This document shows positions 12,827 to 24,179 of a stretch of 64,000 nucleotides of DNA, piece by piece. A model generated the notes under the pieces. The model did no database searches. It was not told the DNA's origin and saw nothing but the letters and a program-made list of their open reading frames with translations. Position 1 is the stretch's first letter; each line of letters opens with the position of its first letter. Source of the DNA: Chamaecrista fasciculata (lineage: Eukaryota; Streptophyta; Magnoliopsida; Fabales; Fabaceae); contig QANZ01020782.1 in assembly GCA_003254925.1 (NCBI GenBank), positions 1-64,000 of the forward strand. The letters are read 5' to 3'. Position numbers and translations under genes: made by a program.

Positions 12827-13210
12827 CTTCACTCAAAAAGGAAGGTGGCCATGATTCGACGCTTAGCCAGCACGCTTTTTCCCAGTAACCATTCCGGGTA
12901 GTTGACTATTGAAAAGGTTAAACTCTATTTATGAACTAGCTCATTTTACGAGCTTTCCAGTTGATATTAGGTTGACGGTTCTTCAGTAATGTGCATCCAG
13001 AGACCTCTAGGGATTGATTGAAACCGTCCTTAGGGAAGGAATGAAACTATCCTTAGATTAGCGCTTGTGCTATTCCTTTAGTCCACACCTCTGCTCTGGG
13101 ACTACTTTCAAAGAAAAGGGCTATTCTAAAGAAGGAAAAAAAGCCACGAGAGCCGCTTCATTGAAATCCAATTCTTGGTTCGTAATAAAGTGTTGTGTTG
13201 CATTTATACA
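12827..13210. other. Loop of the 11.7 kb foldback; sequence of different composition
   Basis: The 384 bp loop is clearly richer in G+C than the surrounding DNA and has no homology with the arms. It contains no ORF I recognise (the frame from 13,065 runs from loop into arm). It may be captured host or organelle DNA; that is a guess from its composition. Confidence 0.35.
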
Positions 13211-14356
13211 TGGGAAAGATGAACGTAGAGTATTGGAAGGATGGGGAAATCCAAATTGGGGAAGAAGATGACGACGCTGTGCCTGATGATGATGCTTAGT
13301 TGTGATGAAGATTATGATGATGTGTAAAAAATTGTGATGTGTAAGTTTTGTAAATTTCAGGTGATGTGTAATTTTTTTAAGGTTTAGGATTTAGAGTTTA
13401 GAGTTTAGGGATTAGGGGTTTAGGGGTTTAGAGTTTTAGGGTTTAGGGTTTTTAATATTTTTAAAGATTAAATTGGAATGTTTGGAAGAGTTTTGTAACA
13501 CTTTACAATTTTATTTTGAGGATTTGGGATTAAAATGAATGAAGATGTTGAAAAAAAGGGGGAATTGAGAATAATAGAATAAAAATGGGTCAAGGACCTA
13601 ATTGTTGAACTAAAATTTTTTTTAGGGTTTAGGGTTTAGGGTTTGGGATTTTAAGGTTTAGTGTTTAGGGTTTTTAATATTTTTAAGGACTAAATTGGAA
13701 TGTTTGAAAGAGTTTTGGGACACTTTACAATTTTATTTTGAAAATTTGGGACTAAAATGAATGAAGATGAGAAAAAAGAGGGGGAATTGAGAATAATATA
13801 AATGAAGATGGGTCAAGGGCCTAATTGTTCAACTTAGACTTTTTTTTAGAGTTTAGGGTTTGAAGTTTTAGATTTTGGGGTTTTAGGGTTTGGGGTTTTA
13901 GAGTTTAGGGTTTTAAATATTTTTAAGGACTAAATTGGAATGTTTGGAAAAGTTTTGGGACACTTTATAATTTTATTTTGAGGATTTGGGACTAAAATGA
14001 ATGAAAATGATGAAAAAGAGGGGGAATTGAGAATAATGGAATAAAAATGGGTCAGGGACCTATAAGTACAATGAGGAAATACTGATGTGTCACTATTTTA
14101 TGACGTGGCAGCTCTTTTTTTTTTTTAAAAAAAACATAACGGGTGCTGACGTGGCCATAACGGGACACGTCAGCGCATAACGGGACACATCAGCGTCCGT
14201 TATAGCCACGTCAGCTTTTTTGTAACGACAATATGACGGAGGGACCAATTAGTGCAGCGTTTGCAAAATTCGGGGACCGGTTAGTACAATGGGTAAAATT
14301 CAGGGACCTATCTGTCAGCGAGTGCATAAATCAGGGATCGAAAAGTTATTTTACTC

Positions 14357-14938
14357 AATTAAAATAATTCTGAGATTATTTTTGCAGTATTCTCAAGAGT
14401 TAACTTGTGTTTGGTTCAAGTTTTAGAATCTTGAGAATGTTTAATATTTTTTTAAACTTTAAGCTTAGGCACTTGAATATTTGGCAACAAACTTACTTTC
14501 TTTCTGTTAGCCCATTCACTTATTTCATATTGTATGAAATTGGCACAGAGGTCAACTTGTTAGTCGTTACTACCATTTATTATCATTGACATTGACGACG
14601 ACAATATAATGAACCATAGCAACAAAGACGAACTATGGCGACGATAAAAGTCATAAATCTATGGACCATACAACAAGCTGGAATTGAAAAAAAGACTTGA
14701 GAAATGCTAAAAGTTGAATGAAATAGAAAACACAAAGTTGGAGTGAAGAATTGGGTGAAACGCACAAGAAAATGGTATGGCAAAAAATCATTCACTAGAT
14801 CTAATGGAGGGTTGGATATGTTAAACAGAAGAAACAACATGGAGAAAAATATGGTAAAAGATTCAAAGGAATGGGACTAGATAATGCAAAATCATTTCCC
14901 TTTGTTACTCTCTCCATTTCTCTCTGTTTTATTGAATC
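14357..14938. other. Intergenic region
   Basis: After the target duplication the sequence resumes the interrupted AT-rich element seen before 11,692. Overlapping ORFs on both strands (14,407-14,589 and 14,583-14,840) show no recognisable features. No gene is supported. Confidence 0.4.
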
Positions 14939-14941
14939 TAA

Positions 14942-15886
14942 GGATGTGTTTGGGTGAGAAGTATGTAATGAAATGAGAAAATTATGTAATGAAATGGTAA
15001 TGAGAAAATTATGTAATGAAATGGTAATGAAAATGGTGTTTGGATAAGTTTGAGATGTAATGAAAAAAATTGGATGTGAAATTATGAAAATGGGTATGTA
15101 ATGATTGTGGTTGGTTGAAATAATTGTATGGGTTTTTTAAAATTGTATAGGGGTAGAATTGATAATTGATAATGGAAATAGATAGAAAAAAAAAATNNNN
15201 NNNNNNNNNNNNNNNNNNNNNNNNNNNNNNNNNNNNNNNNNNNNNNNNNNNNNNNNNNNNNNNNNNNNNNNNNNNNNNNNNNNNNNNNNNNNNNNNNNNN
15301 NNNNNNNNNNNNNNNNNNNNNNNNNNNNNNNNNNNNNNNNNNNNNNNNNNNNNNNNNNNNNNNNNNNNNNNNNNNNNNNNNNNNNNNNNNNNNNNNNNNN
15401 NNNNNNNNNNNNNNNNNNNNNNNNNNNNNNNNNNNNNNNNNNNNNNNNNNNNNNNNNNNNNNNNNNNNNNNNNNNNNNNNNNNNNNNNNNNNNNNNNNNN
15501 NNNNNNNNNNNNNNNNNNNNNNNNNNNNNNNNNNNNNNNNNNNNNNNNNNNNNNNNNNNNNNNNNNNNNNNNNNNNNNATGAGTGGAGAGAGAAAGTTGT
15601 AAGTGTAATAAATGAGGGTATTGAAAATTACTATTTTGCTAAATAGTTTTTTTATATTTGTATTAGAGTATAGGTAATTATAGGTATTTGAGTAGGGGTA
15701 TGTTAGTAATTGGGTATGAAATATGTAATGAAATGAGTTGGTAATGAAGTGTAATTTTTGTAATGACTTTATAATTGAAAAACAAACACCCAAATAGCAC
15801 TGTAGCTTAAGTTATGTAATGAAAATGGGGATAATGAAATTGTAATGGGATTATAATGTCATTGTATTTGTAAGCCAAACGCACCC
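14942..15886. mobile_element. PIF/Harbinger-like MITE containing an assembly gap
   Basis: The left end is ggatgtgtttgggtgag and the right end reverse-complements to gggtgcgtttggcttac. TAA lies directly outside both ends (14,939-14,941 and 15,887-15,889), the TWA duplication of PIF/Harbinger elements. The arms are filled with repeated GTAATGAAATG words. The middle is unknown because of a run of Ns, so a transposase cannot be excluded but the element is short. Confidence 0.65.
15197..15578. other. Assembly gap (382 N)
   Basis: A run of undetermined bases inside the Harbinger-like element. Repetitive GTAATGAAATG arms on both sides probably explain the failure to assemble. ORFs drawn across it are meaningless. 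Confidence 0.98.
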
Positions 15887-15889
15887 TAA

Positions 15890-18251
15890 ATCATTAAAGC
15901 CATCTGATGGGACTAGATAATGCCAAATCGCCAAAAAAAAATAGATAAATGAGAGGGAAGAGTGAAAGTGAAAAATAAATGTCAATGGCGATTAATTATA
16001 TTTTAGCTCGTGCCCTTATAAATTTGATAAGGTAGAGAGATATAGTGCGTGTTTTATTATAATTATTTTTGTGCATTTGAAAATAATTTTAAAAGATAAG
16101 AAAAATAAGAAGAAAAGAAAATTTATATTAAGAATCTTTTAAAAAGTAAAAATATATCCATTTTTATTTTTTAAAAAACATAAATTTTAAATGAGTTTGC
16201 ATTAAACTACAATAATTTTGTTAATGAAAGTTAACTCTTAATATTTTTGTTTGTTTTCAAAGTATAAGATACATTTGCTTTGTTTTTTAAGTTTAAAATT
16301 TAAAATCAATAATTTTTATTTTTTAAGAAAAATTGGTTCTAAACTCACTTTCCAGTTTAATTTGGTCTCATTTGCCGACGATCTAAACTGAACAAAATTA
16401 AAAAAATCGTTATGAATAATTTGTAGCTTTAAACTAGTCGTATTTTAACTTGAAATGAGAGATATATAATCAATTTAGCTTGTTTGACCGTGAAACGAGT
16501 GATCTATTTTCGGGACTTGATTTGACTTTTTTTACTGGCGGCCGCAACTGGATAGAGACTGTACTACTCGAAAGCAACATGTAATTCTTTAACTGATCGT
16601 ATTTTTTTTGGGTACAAACATGCCATTGATATTTTACTTCCACTTTCATTCTTTCCTCTTATTTATGGATCTTTTAGGTGATATGCATTATCTAGTGTCA
16701 TTAAATGACTTTAAAGGAGTGATTCAATGGAATTTAAATGAAAAAAATGACAAATGGTGAGGATTCATTCTCGAAGATTCACACCTAATTATTTTTTATC
16801 TGTTCATGTCTTTGTATTATTTTTTCCTTCCAACATTACCCTTTATTTTGTTACCTTCTGACATTACCTTGTAAAACACTCTATTGTTACAAGAGTTCAC
16901 TCATTGTGTCTTTTTCATTCATATTCGAATTAAATTAAAAAAATAAAAACATAAAAAACTATCAATTTACCCCATGCATGGGTTGATTTTTTGTCATAAA
17001 GCCGGGTTGCTAAATAAACTAAGCTTTTATAAACAAATCCAATTCCTCCATTTATAACACTTTGCCCTTTTATTAATCTCCATCTGGTGTTTTATGGCAT
17101 GAACCACATGTCATTTTCAATTTTTTAAAAATATTTTAAAATTCTTTTATAATTCCAGCCACCAAATTTGACGCTTGGCTACACTTCCAAGTTCCATCAA
17201 CCACATTTCTTTTCCAATCTTTTAAAATATACATAAAATCTTTTTGAAATTCAAACAACCAAATCTTACGTTTCTTTTCTACCTAGGCTTCATCTTTCTT
17301 CAACTCAAGTACTATGCTGATTCCTTTGCTTCGTTTCATTTCTATTGTTTGGCCTTCCTTTTGATTATTTCATATTTTTCTTTTAAAAAAACCTTTAATT
17401 TCTTTCGTTAAGAATGATATTGTCGACGGTTACAAACATGATAAGTGATTGTTATGCACGAAACTCAAGTCGCCAAGATGAAGATCCATTGATTATATTG
17501 ATGTTTGTGTTGAGGCAATATCTATTCCTAAATCCATCTCTACTCAATCCACCAATTGCAGAACCTCATGCGGCCAAATCCATGATGGTTGCGAAAAGCC
17601 CTTATTACTGCCACATCCTTGCTTGCTCATTCCAACAAATTCGAGCTCAGAAGCCCATCACACATCCTCGTTACTGTTGAAATCTCACATCGTTTAGTTA
17701 AAAAATCTTTTAACTTTGTATATTGAGTCAACTCTCTCCTCTTGTGGGTTACCCCTGTTGAGCATGAGAGGACATATTGAAATCCTACATTGCTTATTTA
17801 AAGAATCTTTTAACTCTATATATACTAGACAACTGAAAGTTCTTTTGGAGTGAGTTAGGTCTTTGTTCTTCTGTTACAGCGAAGACCGTATAATGATTGA
17901 GCCAAAGCCTATTTTCTATGACATTTCCCTTTAACAACTATGATTCCTCGTGTGATAGTGCTAGCTATCTATGTAGGCACCTTCCTGGATGGGCTTTTGC
18001 TTTGAGTCGAAGTTCTTGTTGTTCTTATTATCCAAAAGCTACGGAACCATTGAGGTTGATACTTAAGTATTATACGAGTTATACATATGAGTGTGTATTA
18101 GAGGAATGTGGGTGCACCACAGCCGATTGATCAAATGCCTGAGTATGGAATTAGGGTTGAAGATTAATCTTTCCTTAAATTTCATATTGAAGTCTAAAAC
18201 TCAAGGTAGTTAGTGGAGATGTTTTTTTTTTCTCCTTTAAATATTACTATA
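15890..18251. other. Intergenic; LTR-like direct repeat at about 17,676-17,830
   Basis: No gene is supported. Two related stretches, gttgaaatctcacatcg at 17,677 and attgaaatcctacattgc at 17,777, each followed by aatcttttaact, form a short direct repeat reminiscent of the start of some small plant LTRs. The ORFs at 17,414-17,680 and 17,897-18,130 match no family I know; the second lies in a slightly more GC-rich patch and could be a decayed gene fragment. Confidence 0.3.
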
Positions 18252-18260
18252 ATTTCTTTA

Positions 18261-18648
18261 GGATAAATTACACTTGGGTACACTGTGGTTTGAACCTATT
18301 TAACTTTGGTACCCTCTGGTATTCTCCATTAACATTTTGATACCCTTTGAAGTTATTTTGTAATTTTAACCATAACAAACTTTGCAAAAATTACATATTG
18401 ACCCCAATTTTTTTAAAGTTTTCATTTTAGTCCCTAGATAATATGTAACCAAGGACCTATTTGTAATTTTTTTGGGGTTAATATGTAATTTTTGCAAAAT
18501 TTGTTAGGGTTAAAATTACAAAATAGCTCCAAAGGGTACCAAAGTGTTAATGGAGAATACCGCAGGGTACCAAAGTGTCAGGTTTCAAACCATAGGGTTC
18601 CAAAGTAAAATAGGGCCAAACCACAAGGTACCAAAGTGTAATTTACCC
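18261..18648. mobile_element. Mutator-like foldback, GGTACC class, 388 bp
   Basis: Ends ggataaattacactt / gggtaaattacactt, with ggtacc-type words at offsets 17, 48 and 79. The 9 bp outside each end, atttcttta and aattctcta, agree at 7 of 9 positions, an aged target duplication. The sequence is closely related to the element at 32,837-33,265. No coding content. Confidence 0.75.
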
Positions 18649-19032
18649 AATTCTCTAAGATAAATTCTGGTTAAGGTTGTTTATATTTTGTATGGTTTTC
18701 TATATATTGACGAGGGCTTTTTGAATTTTCTCTTTATTTGAAATATCGTTTCTGCCATGGAATTCAAATTTGATATTGTATTTCTCTTATATTGATAGCC
18801 AAAATTAATGTCAATTTTTAATCTTAATAATGATTGTAGAAGTAGATTTGTTTTGGCCTATTTGGTTAGGTGTGTTTTCACTAAGAATCACTCTTAATTC
18901 ATCTTTCATAAATCATAAGTTGATGTTTCTTTGAAATTCCTCTGTAGACATCACTATTCCAGTGATCATAACTCATTAGTTTTATATCTTTATATACAAA
19001 ACTTTTACATTAATTCATTAGACCACTTCAAT

Positions 19033-19685
19033 TAGGGGTGTTCGCGGGCTGGGTTGGGTTGGGTTTAGGGCGGGTTGGTTTGGGCTAGAATTTTTTGAGG
19101 GCAGGTTGGTTTGGGTTGGGTTTTGATAAAAAAATATTTCAGCCAAAACCAAACCAAACTAAACAGCAACGGGTTGGGTTGGGCGGGCTGGCCCATTCCC
19201 ATTTGCAAACAATTTTTTTTTTCAAAAATATATTTGACTTTACAATTTTTTTATTTTTCAATTTTTTGATATTGAATTTTGATGAAAAAAAATTTCTTAT
19301 TATCATGATTCATGAATTAATAATATGATTGAAAGTCATATATACTCATCTAAAGAAGTTGAAATTGGCCTATACAAGTTAAATTTGATTAATTGAAAGT
19401 GAAGTCACTAATGCAATGTTAAGGTTAAGGGGAAAAAGTAGTTCAAGAGTAATATATATTATATAATTATATTAATTATTATATATATATATTACAATTA
19501 AAAATAAAAATAAATAAATGGAAGGCTTGCGGGTTGGGTTGAGTTGAGCGGGCTCAGAATTCTGAAACCCGCAACCCAACCCAAACCACTGCGGGTTGGG
19601 AATTTTCAAACCAAACCAACCCGCCAGTCCAAACCAAAGGTTGGGTTGGTTTTGGCGGGTTGGCCCGAATCACTGAACACCCCTA
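19033..19685. mobile_element. Non-autonomous hAT element, 653 bp
   Basis: Terminal TAGGGGTGTTC at the left and GAACACCCCTA at the right, with an exact 8 bp target duplication ACTTCAAT at 19,025-19,032 and 19,686-19,693, the size typical of hAT. Subterminal regions are packed with GGGTTGGGTT and AACCCAACCC words. The centre is AT-rich and noncoding. The ORF at 19,095-19,328 is a by-product of these repeats. Confidence 0.85.
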
Positions 19686-20069
19686 ACTTCAATGTCGTCC
19701 TTTGAATTTTATAATATTTTTATCATCTTTTTCGATTAGACCACATAAATATAATTTAATATANAAAAAAAAAAAAAACAGTCTACAAGTCTACAAGTAC
19801 CACAGACGAGCCAAATAAAAATGGGTTATTCTTGGTGTGGTTGCTGCAATAAAATAAAATAAAAACGAATGTGATCAGGCATCGGATGATGGGAGCTGAT
19901 CCTTGGTGTGGTTGCTACAACAATGTGCCTGAAAATGCCTTACATGTCCTGAGAGATTGCCCTTGTGCCATGTGTGTCTGGAATTTTTTTGAAAGAACAA
20001 GGTATCAAAATGATAGGTGCAGATTTTACATGATGCAGAGAGGATTTTAAATGCCCTAAAAAAGATAGA

Positions 20070-20272
20070 ATAGAGTAACAAATAGTGAAAGAAAAAGGTA
20101 CCAAAGTGAAATTGGTCCAAAGAACAGGGTACCAAAATGTCACTTTTGAAAGAATAAGGTACCAAAATGACATTTTTTAAAGAACATGGTACCAAAGTGT
20201 CACTTTTGAAAGAACATGGTAACAAAGTGGAATTGGTCCATAAAACAGAGTATCAAAGTGGAATTTAAACTT
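20070..20272. repeat. Truncated copy of the 32.04 kb foldback
   Basis: The segment from aaaaaagatagaatag to gtggaatttaaac repeats the right arm of the element at 32,036-32,389, including the series of accaaaatgtcacttttgaa words. Only one arm is intact; the left side has been replaced by unrelated sequence (19,860-20,065). The minus-strand ORFs here, with repeated LVPCSF, come from the repeat and are not genes. Upstream, 19,694-20,069 has no gene and a single undetermined base at 19,764. Confidence 0.6.
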
Positions 20273-20660
20273 TTTTTTTTGGGTGCCAAATGAAAAAGAA
20301 CATAATTAAACTAATCTCTTAACAAGAATGTTTGTGTGTCAAGAGCCTAGCCCTGTTTTTGTTTCCTCTTATGCTTTTGATACCTTTTAATGCTATTTCA
20401 TCATCCAAATAAAAAAACATATATATATATATAATTGATTGGTTAAAAAAAGGTCTATATATAAAATATGGCGAATGATTTTTAATAAGATTCCTAATTT
20501 CATATTCAACTTCATCCTAGAAAGTTAAGAAAACACTGTTTCATCCTGAAAAGCATATCAAACTTTAATAAACCCCAAAATATATCAGTTAAATTACCCA
20601 CATGAAAAACTCAACATACAAAGGCAAACCAATAAGACCAGAGAAGTATTTTGATCTGAC

Positions 20661-20888
20661 CTCATAGTTCAAGTAACCACTTTCACGAAGAGATGACTTG
20701 GCTTCTTCGATGTTTCTATTATCAACTTTTGTTTCTATTTCTCCAGGCTGCAATGAATCATATTCCAATTCATCTACCCTTATTTGCTCACCTGAACATA
20801 TACACTTAATCATCTTTTGTAGTCTCTCTTGAATGCTAGATTTCCTCTTTCTTATCCAACTCTCAGCTCTCATTTTGGACCATTCCAC
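20661..20888 (-). pseudogene. First exon of an NPGR (No Pollen Germination Related)-like gene, rest missing
   Basis: The minus strand reads MEWSKMRAES...KMIKCICSGEQIRVDELEYDSL and ends SSLRESGYLNYE at a good donor (gag|gtcaga). The KC.CSGEQ.R.DEL block followed by IEEA.SSLRESG.LNYE is the N-terminus of NPG1/NPGR calmodulin-binding TPR proteins, which act in pollen germination and cell-wall signalling. A plausible acceptor (tgctgtttcag) lies just upstream, and a leader-like sequence lies near 21,290-21,400. The next exon (EARALLGRLEYQ...) is not found at lower coordinates, where a transposon remnant begins. This is an orphan exon of a broken or partly duplicated gene. Confidence 0.6.
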
Positions 20889-21544
20889 TTAATACTTTCC
20901 TGAAACAGCAACAGAAAAAGGAAAGATAAGATGATTTTCATGTTCCAAGACACAAGAAAGTGATCTTACTCTTCATAAACTAACCTTAAATGAACAACAT
21001 GGGAATATTCAAGTTTTACCACCATACTAATTCTGAAACATTGCTTTCATTCATAATCATATATAATTGAAGTATAAAAACACATTACAGAATTCACCAC
21101 ATTAATAACCAATCACTGATAAAGAAAACAAAAGGGCAAGCAAATTCGAGAAGTCAGTAACATAAAAAATAGATTGAAGAGGAAAATTAAAGTACCTTTT
21201 CTGTTGGAAAAAAAAAGTGTAATTAATAATGACCCCACAATAGAAAGATTATCAGCGTGCAGTTCGTGCTCAATTCACCTGAAAAGGAAACTTCCCAATG
21301 ATATTTCTTTTGTGAAGGAAGAATCCAAAGCTGCAAGCACTTTCTACTTCCTATTGTCTGTTTGGGATTTTTCTTTTTCCTTTTTTTTTTTTCAGATCAA
21401 TGAAAAAGCAGTTTCAAGGTAAAATTACAGTTCAAGTCTTGAGTGTGAAGCTTGTTTTGGAATCAGTCAAAATGATGACTTTCTGTTCATTTTTGGCCAA
21501 GCCAGGTACATGAAGTTGTCAATCCGGATCCTCTATCTTTAGTG

Positions 21545-22300
21545 TCTCTGCATTTCTGTGAATTTTGGCTAATCTAATTCGTCCAATCAATCTATCGCTT
21601 CTTGTGATGCCATGTCGCCTACTAAACTAGTTAGTCAGAATGCACAAGAAAAATATACCAAAAAGAGAGTGAATTAGAAATTAACTTTTTTGTTAAGTCA
21701 AAACAATTCCTTAACTCAGAAAAAGAAAGAGTTAAGAGAAGAGAGAACAACACAACCAACTTTATAGTGGTTCAAATAAAGATACTAATCCCTGTAAAAG
21801 GATTTTCTCTCCTACGTCTACTCCCAAGCACAAAGTAAGAGAATTTTATATTATTGGGCAAAACTAACCAAAGTTAAAATTTGGAAGACAACCACTCACA
21901 GATCACCCTAAGGTTTCACAAGTCTCTCTTTTATAGTTTCCCAACCAAAAATTCTCACGGGTAACAATAAGGTTCATATAACAACTTCTCTTACAGTACA
22001 ACCACTCACGGATCACCCTAAAGGTTTCACAACAACCGAGGAAGGCAACCTATTACCACTAAGGATATAAATGAACGAATCAGAGGTTTCAAGATAAAAG
22101 AATTTGGGTTCTCTCACAAAGAGAAGGATCACTAAAATCTTTTCCACAAAGGAATATACAAAAAATTTGATGAACAACTCTTAGCACTTAGCAGTTTGTA
22201 TGATAATCGTTCAGTAGTCTAGCAGCTCATTAGTCTCGAACATTTGAAAGTTGAAGCTTTATATACTCTAGCAGCTTTGCAATCTTGATAAGAAAGGTTT
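21545..22300 (-). mobile_element. Ty1/copia-type LTR-like repeat, copy 1
   Basis: Read on the minus strand it has a TATA-like tatataaag near 22,258, then a leader-like region with tggttgtgttgttctctc and aattgttttgactta, ending in agtttaatagg-type sequence, the layout of a copia LTR R-U5 region. It aligns over most of its length with 33,870-34,480, where an internal piece of about 220 bp is missing. Terminal TG/CA and target duplications were not resolved, so the boundaries are approximate. Confidence 0.4.
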
Positions 22301-24150
22301 TTGTCTTGAATTACCAACGACTAGGAATTTATGATCTTTAAAACCACCATGGGATAAGGCTTTGGTTGTTGTTGGTCTCTCATAGCTTTAGACTTCTTTC
22401 CACATATGATAAGCTGACTTTGATAATATTAGAACGTTGAGGTTCAATAAGCTCAAGCAAATTTGTATATTTCAAATTGTTTCTTTATATAGTTCCTGAT
22501 CTACAAATAAAGAAGTAAATTAGGAAATAAATTTCATTTCAGATTTCGCAGATGAATCAAAACGAAATTGGTCAACAACTAATTAGGCATGTGATTAGCG
22601 ATTATTTACATGCTAAGATAGGTGTGATTAGCAGCTAATTTGATTTAATTAAATGGTCAGCGCCTCTTTTCAAATACGTCCTTGTGAACATCGTATTTTG
22701 TCCGGACCTTTTTGTAAATAAATAAAACTTTAGGGCCATTTTTGTAAATAAATAAACATTTGGGAAATTTAAAAATAAAGTAATAATTCAAGTTGATAAA
22801 ATTAACAAATTAAATTTAAATAAAAGATCCCAAGAGAGAAAGGCCATGAAATAAGATGGAGAATCTACTTAAAAAAATACAATTAATTAATTAATTAATA
22901 ACAAATAAAAAGATAATTAATTAATTAAAAGAGAAAAAAGAAAAAAAAAACGAAATAGAAAAAATAAAGTAAAAAATAGTAATTGAAAGTTTGATCTAAA
23001 GTGAGTTTTATTCAAAATCACATCAAATCTTTTCTAAATTAGATAATCCTACTTTTATTTTGAGATTAGGATAAGTGTTTGACAGGATTAAGTTATCTTT
23101 TTAAAATCAAATTTAAATTTCAAATTAAAATTTGATTCTATCTTTAATATTTATTTATAAATAGAGGGTTTAATGGATCACCAATTAGAGCGAGAGCACC
23201 TTCCTAAACGTTGAATCTCTTATTAATTTAAGGTAAGTGCATCATCATATCTCATTTTTTTTCTTTCTCTATTTTTTTCGATTTATGGGGAAAATTATGA
23301 ATGGATAGTGAAAACTCATTCGGGTTGCATGTTTAGCCTTGGGTAGGATTAGATATTGCATACGTTTCTTATAATTGGGATTCTTCTGTAATTTTTGCCA
23401 AAAGTGTATGAAGGTCATCTCTCCTTGCTGTAGGCGTCGATTTCGTGTATATATAGATTATATCAATAATATCATTGTTGCTGTGCGTGTGGTGTGTGTG
23501 ATTCCATTGCTTGTGATGTTATTGCCACTGTTTCTTGATGCTTGTGTGTGTGCACTGTGTATCTATATAATTATATTTACTTGTGTGAAATATTATAATT
23601 ATATATTATGCATATATTTGATGACTCCTATGCCTAATTTGGCTATTGTTTGATCTTATTTTCTTTTTAATATTTATCTCAAATAAATAATTAGGAGATT
23701 ATAAGTTTACCTTCAGACTAATAATTTAGGTTAAGATACTTTTTTATACTTATAAAATATTTAGAGTTCACAACTCAAAGTATTTTAGAATAATAATTAG
23801 GCTTCTAAATTCAATTTATTAGTCTAATCTATCATATTTAGATTATTAGGTTTACCCCTTCCATCTCTTTCAAAATATAGTAAATTTAGGAGTGGATCCT
23901 GATAATATTTAGGCTTTAATTTAAAATATTTAAATTAGTTCCCTAAAAGATATAAATAAAGTTTAAAATATAATATTTGAGGTTAGAACACCTTCGAGTA
24001 AGAGCTGAAAGAAGTTAGAGGTAAATTTATCAAAAACAAATTATATATTTGGAACATACTCTTCGAAACGAAGCTAACGATATAAATAAAAATATCTACT
24101 TCTAAAAATTTTAGTTTTTAGGGACTGTTTTGAAAGAATACAATAAATAT
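22301..24150. other. Intergenic AT-rich region with a promoter-like TATA motif near 23,155
   Basis: No gene is supported. At 23,153-23,166 ttataaatagaggg is followed by a short leader-like stretch and a good donor (aag|gtaagt) at about 23,232. It looks like a promoter plus first noncoding exon, or part of a decayed retroelement; no downstream exon can be assigned. The ORF at 23,375-23,653 has no recognisable features. Confidence 0.3.
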
Positions 24151-24179
24151 AATCTATTCCACAAATATCAGTTCTTGAC

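Larger units (their letters stand above)
11703..14356. mobile_element. Large Mutator-like foldback with about 1.1 kb arms, GGTCCC class
   Basis: The left arm (11,703-12,826) and right arm (13,211-14,356) are near-perfect inverted copies around a 384 bp loop. The ends read gagtaaaataacttttcg. An exact 10 bp target duplication, AATTAAAATA, flanks the element at 11,693-11,702 and 14,357-14,366, which fits the Mutator superfamily. Each arm starts with GGTCCC words at offsets 18, 49, 79 and 111, then an ACGT-rich block (repeated tgacgtg), then three tandem units of about 223-239 bp containing telomere-like CCCTAAA runs. The inner end of each arm reads on the minus-to-loop side as VEYWKDGEIQIGEEDD followed by a stop, possibly the tail of a captured gene. 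No transposase is encoded. Confidence 0.85.

Noticed and set aside
12140..13920. CCCTAAA runs as evidence of a telomere or chromosome end
   Set aside because: They are degenerate, mirrored in both arms of a transposon and flanked by ordinary sequence.
15137..15793. Long ORFs over 15.2-15.6 kb
   Set aside because: They run through 382 undetermined bases and have no meaning.
17414..18130. Two ORFs (88 and 77 codons) as small genes
   Set aside because: No recognisable motif, no matching frames around them, and they lie in repeat-like sequence.
19875..20225. Minus-strand ORF with repeated LVPCSF motifs, similar to 32,157-32,375
   Set aside because: Produced by the tandem accaaaatgtcac words in a foldback element; not a repeat protein.
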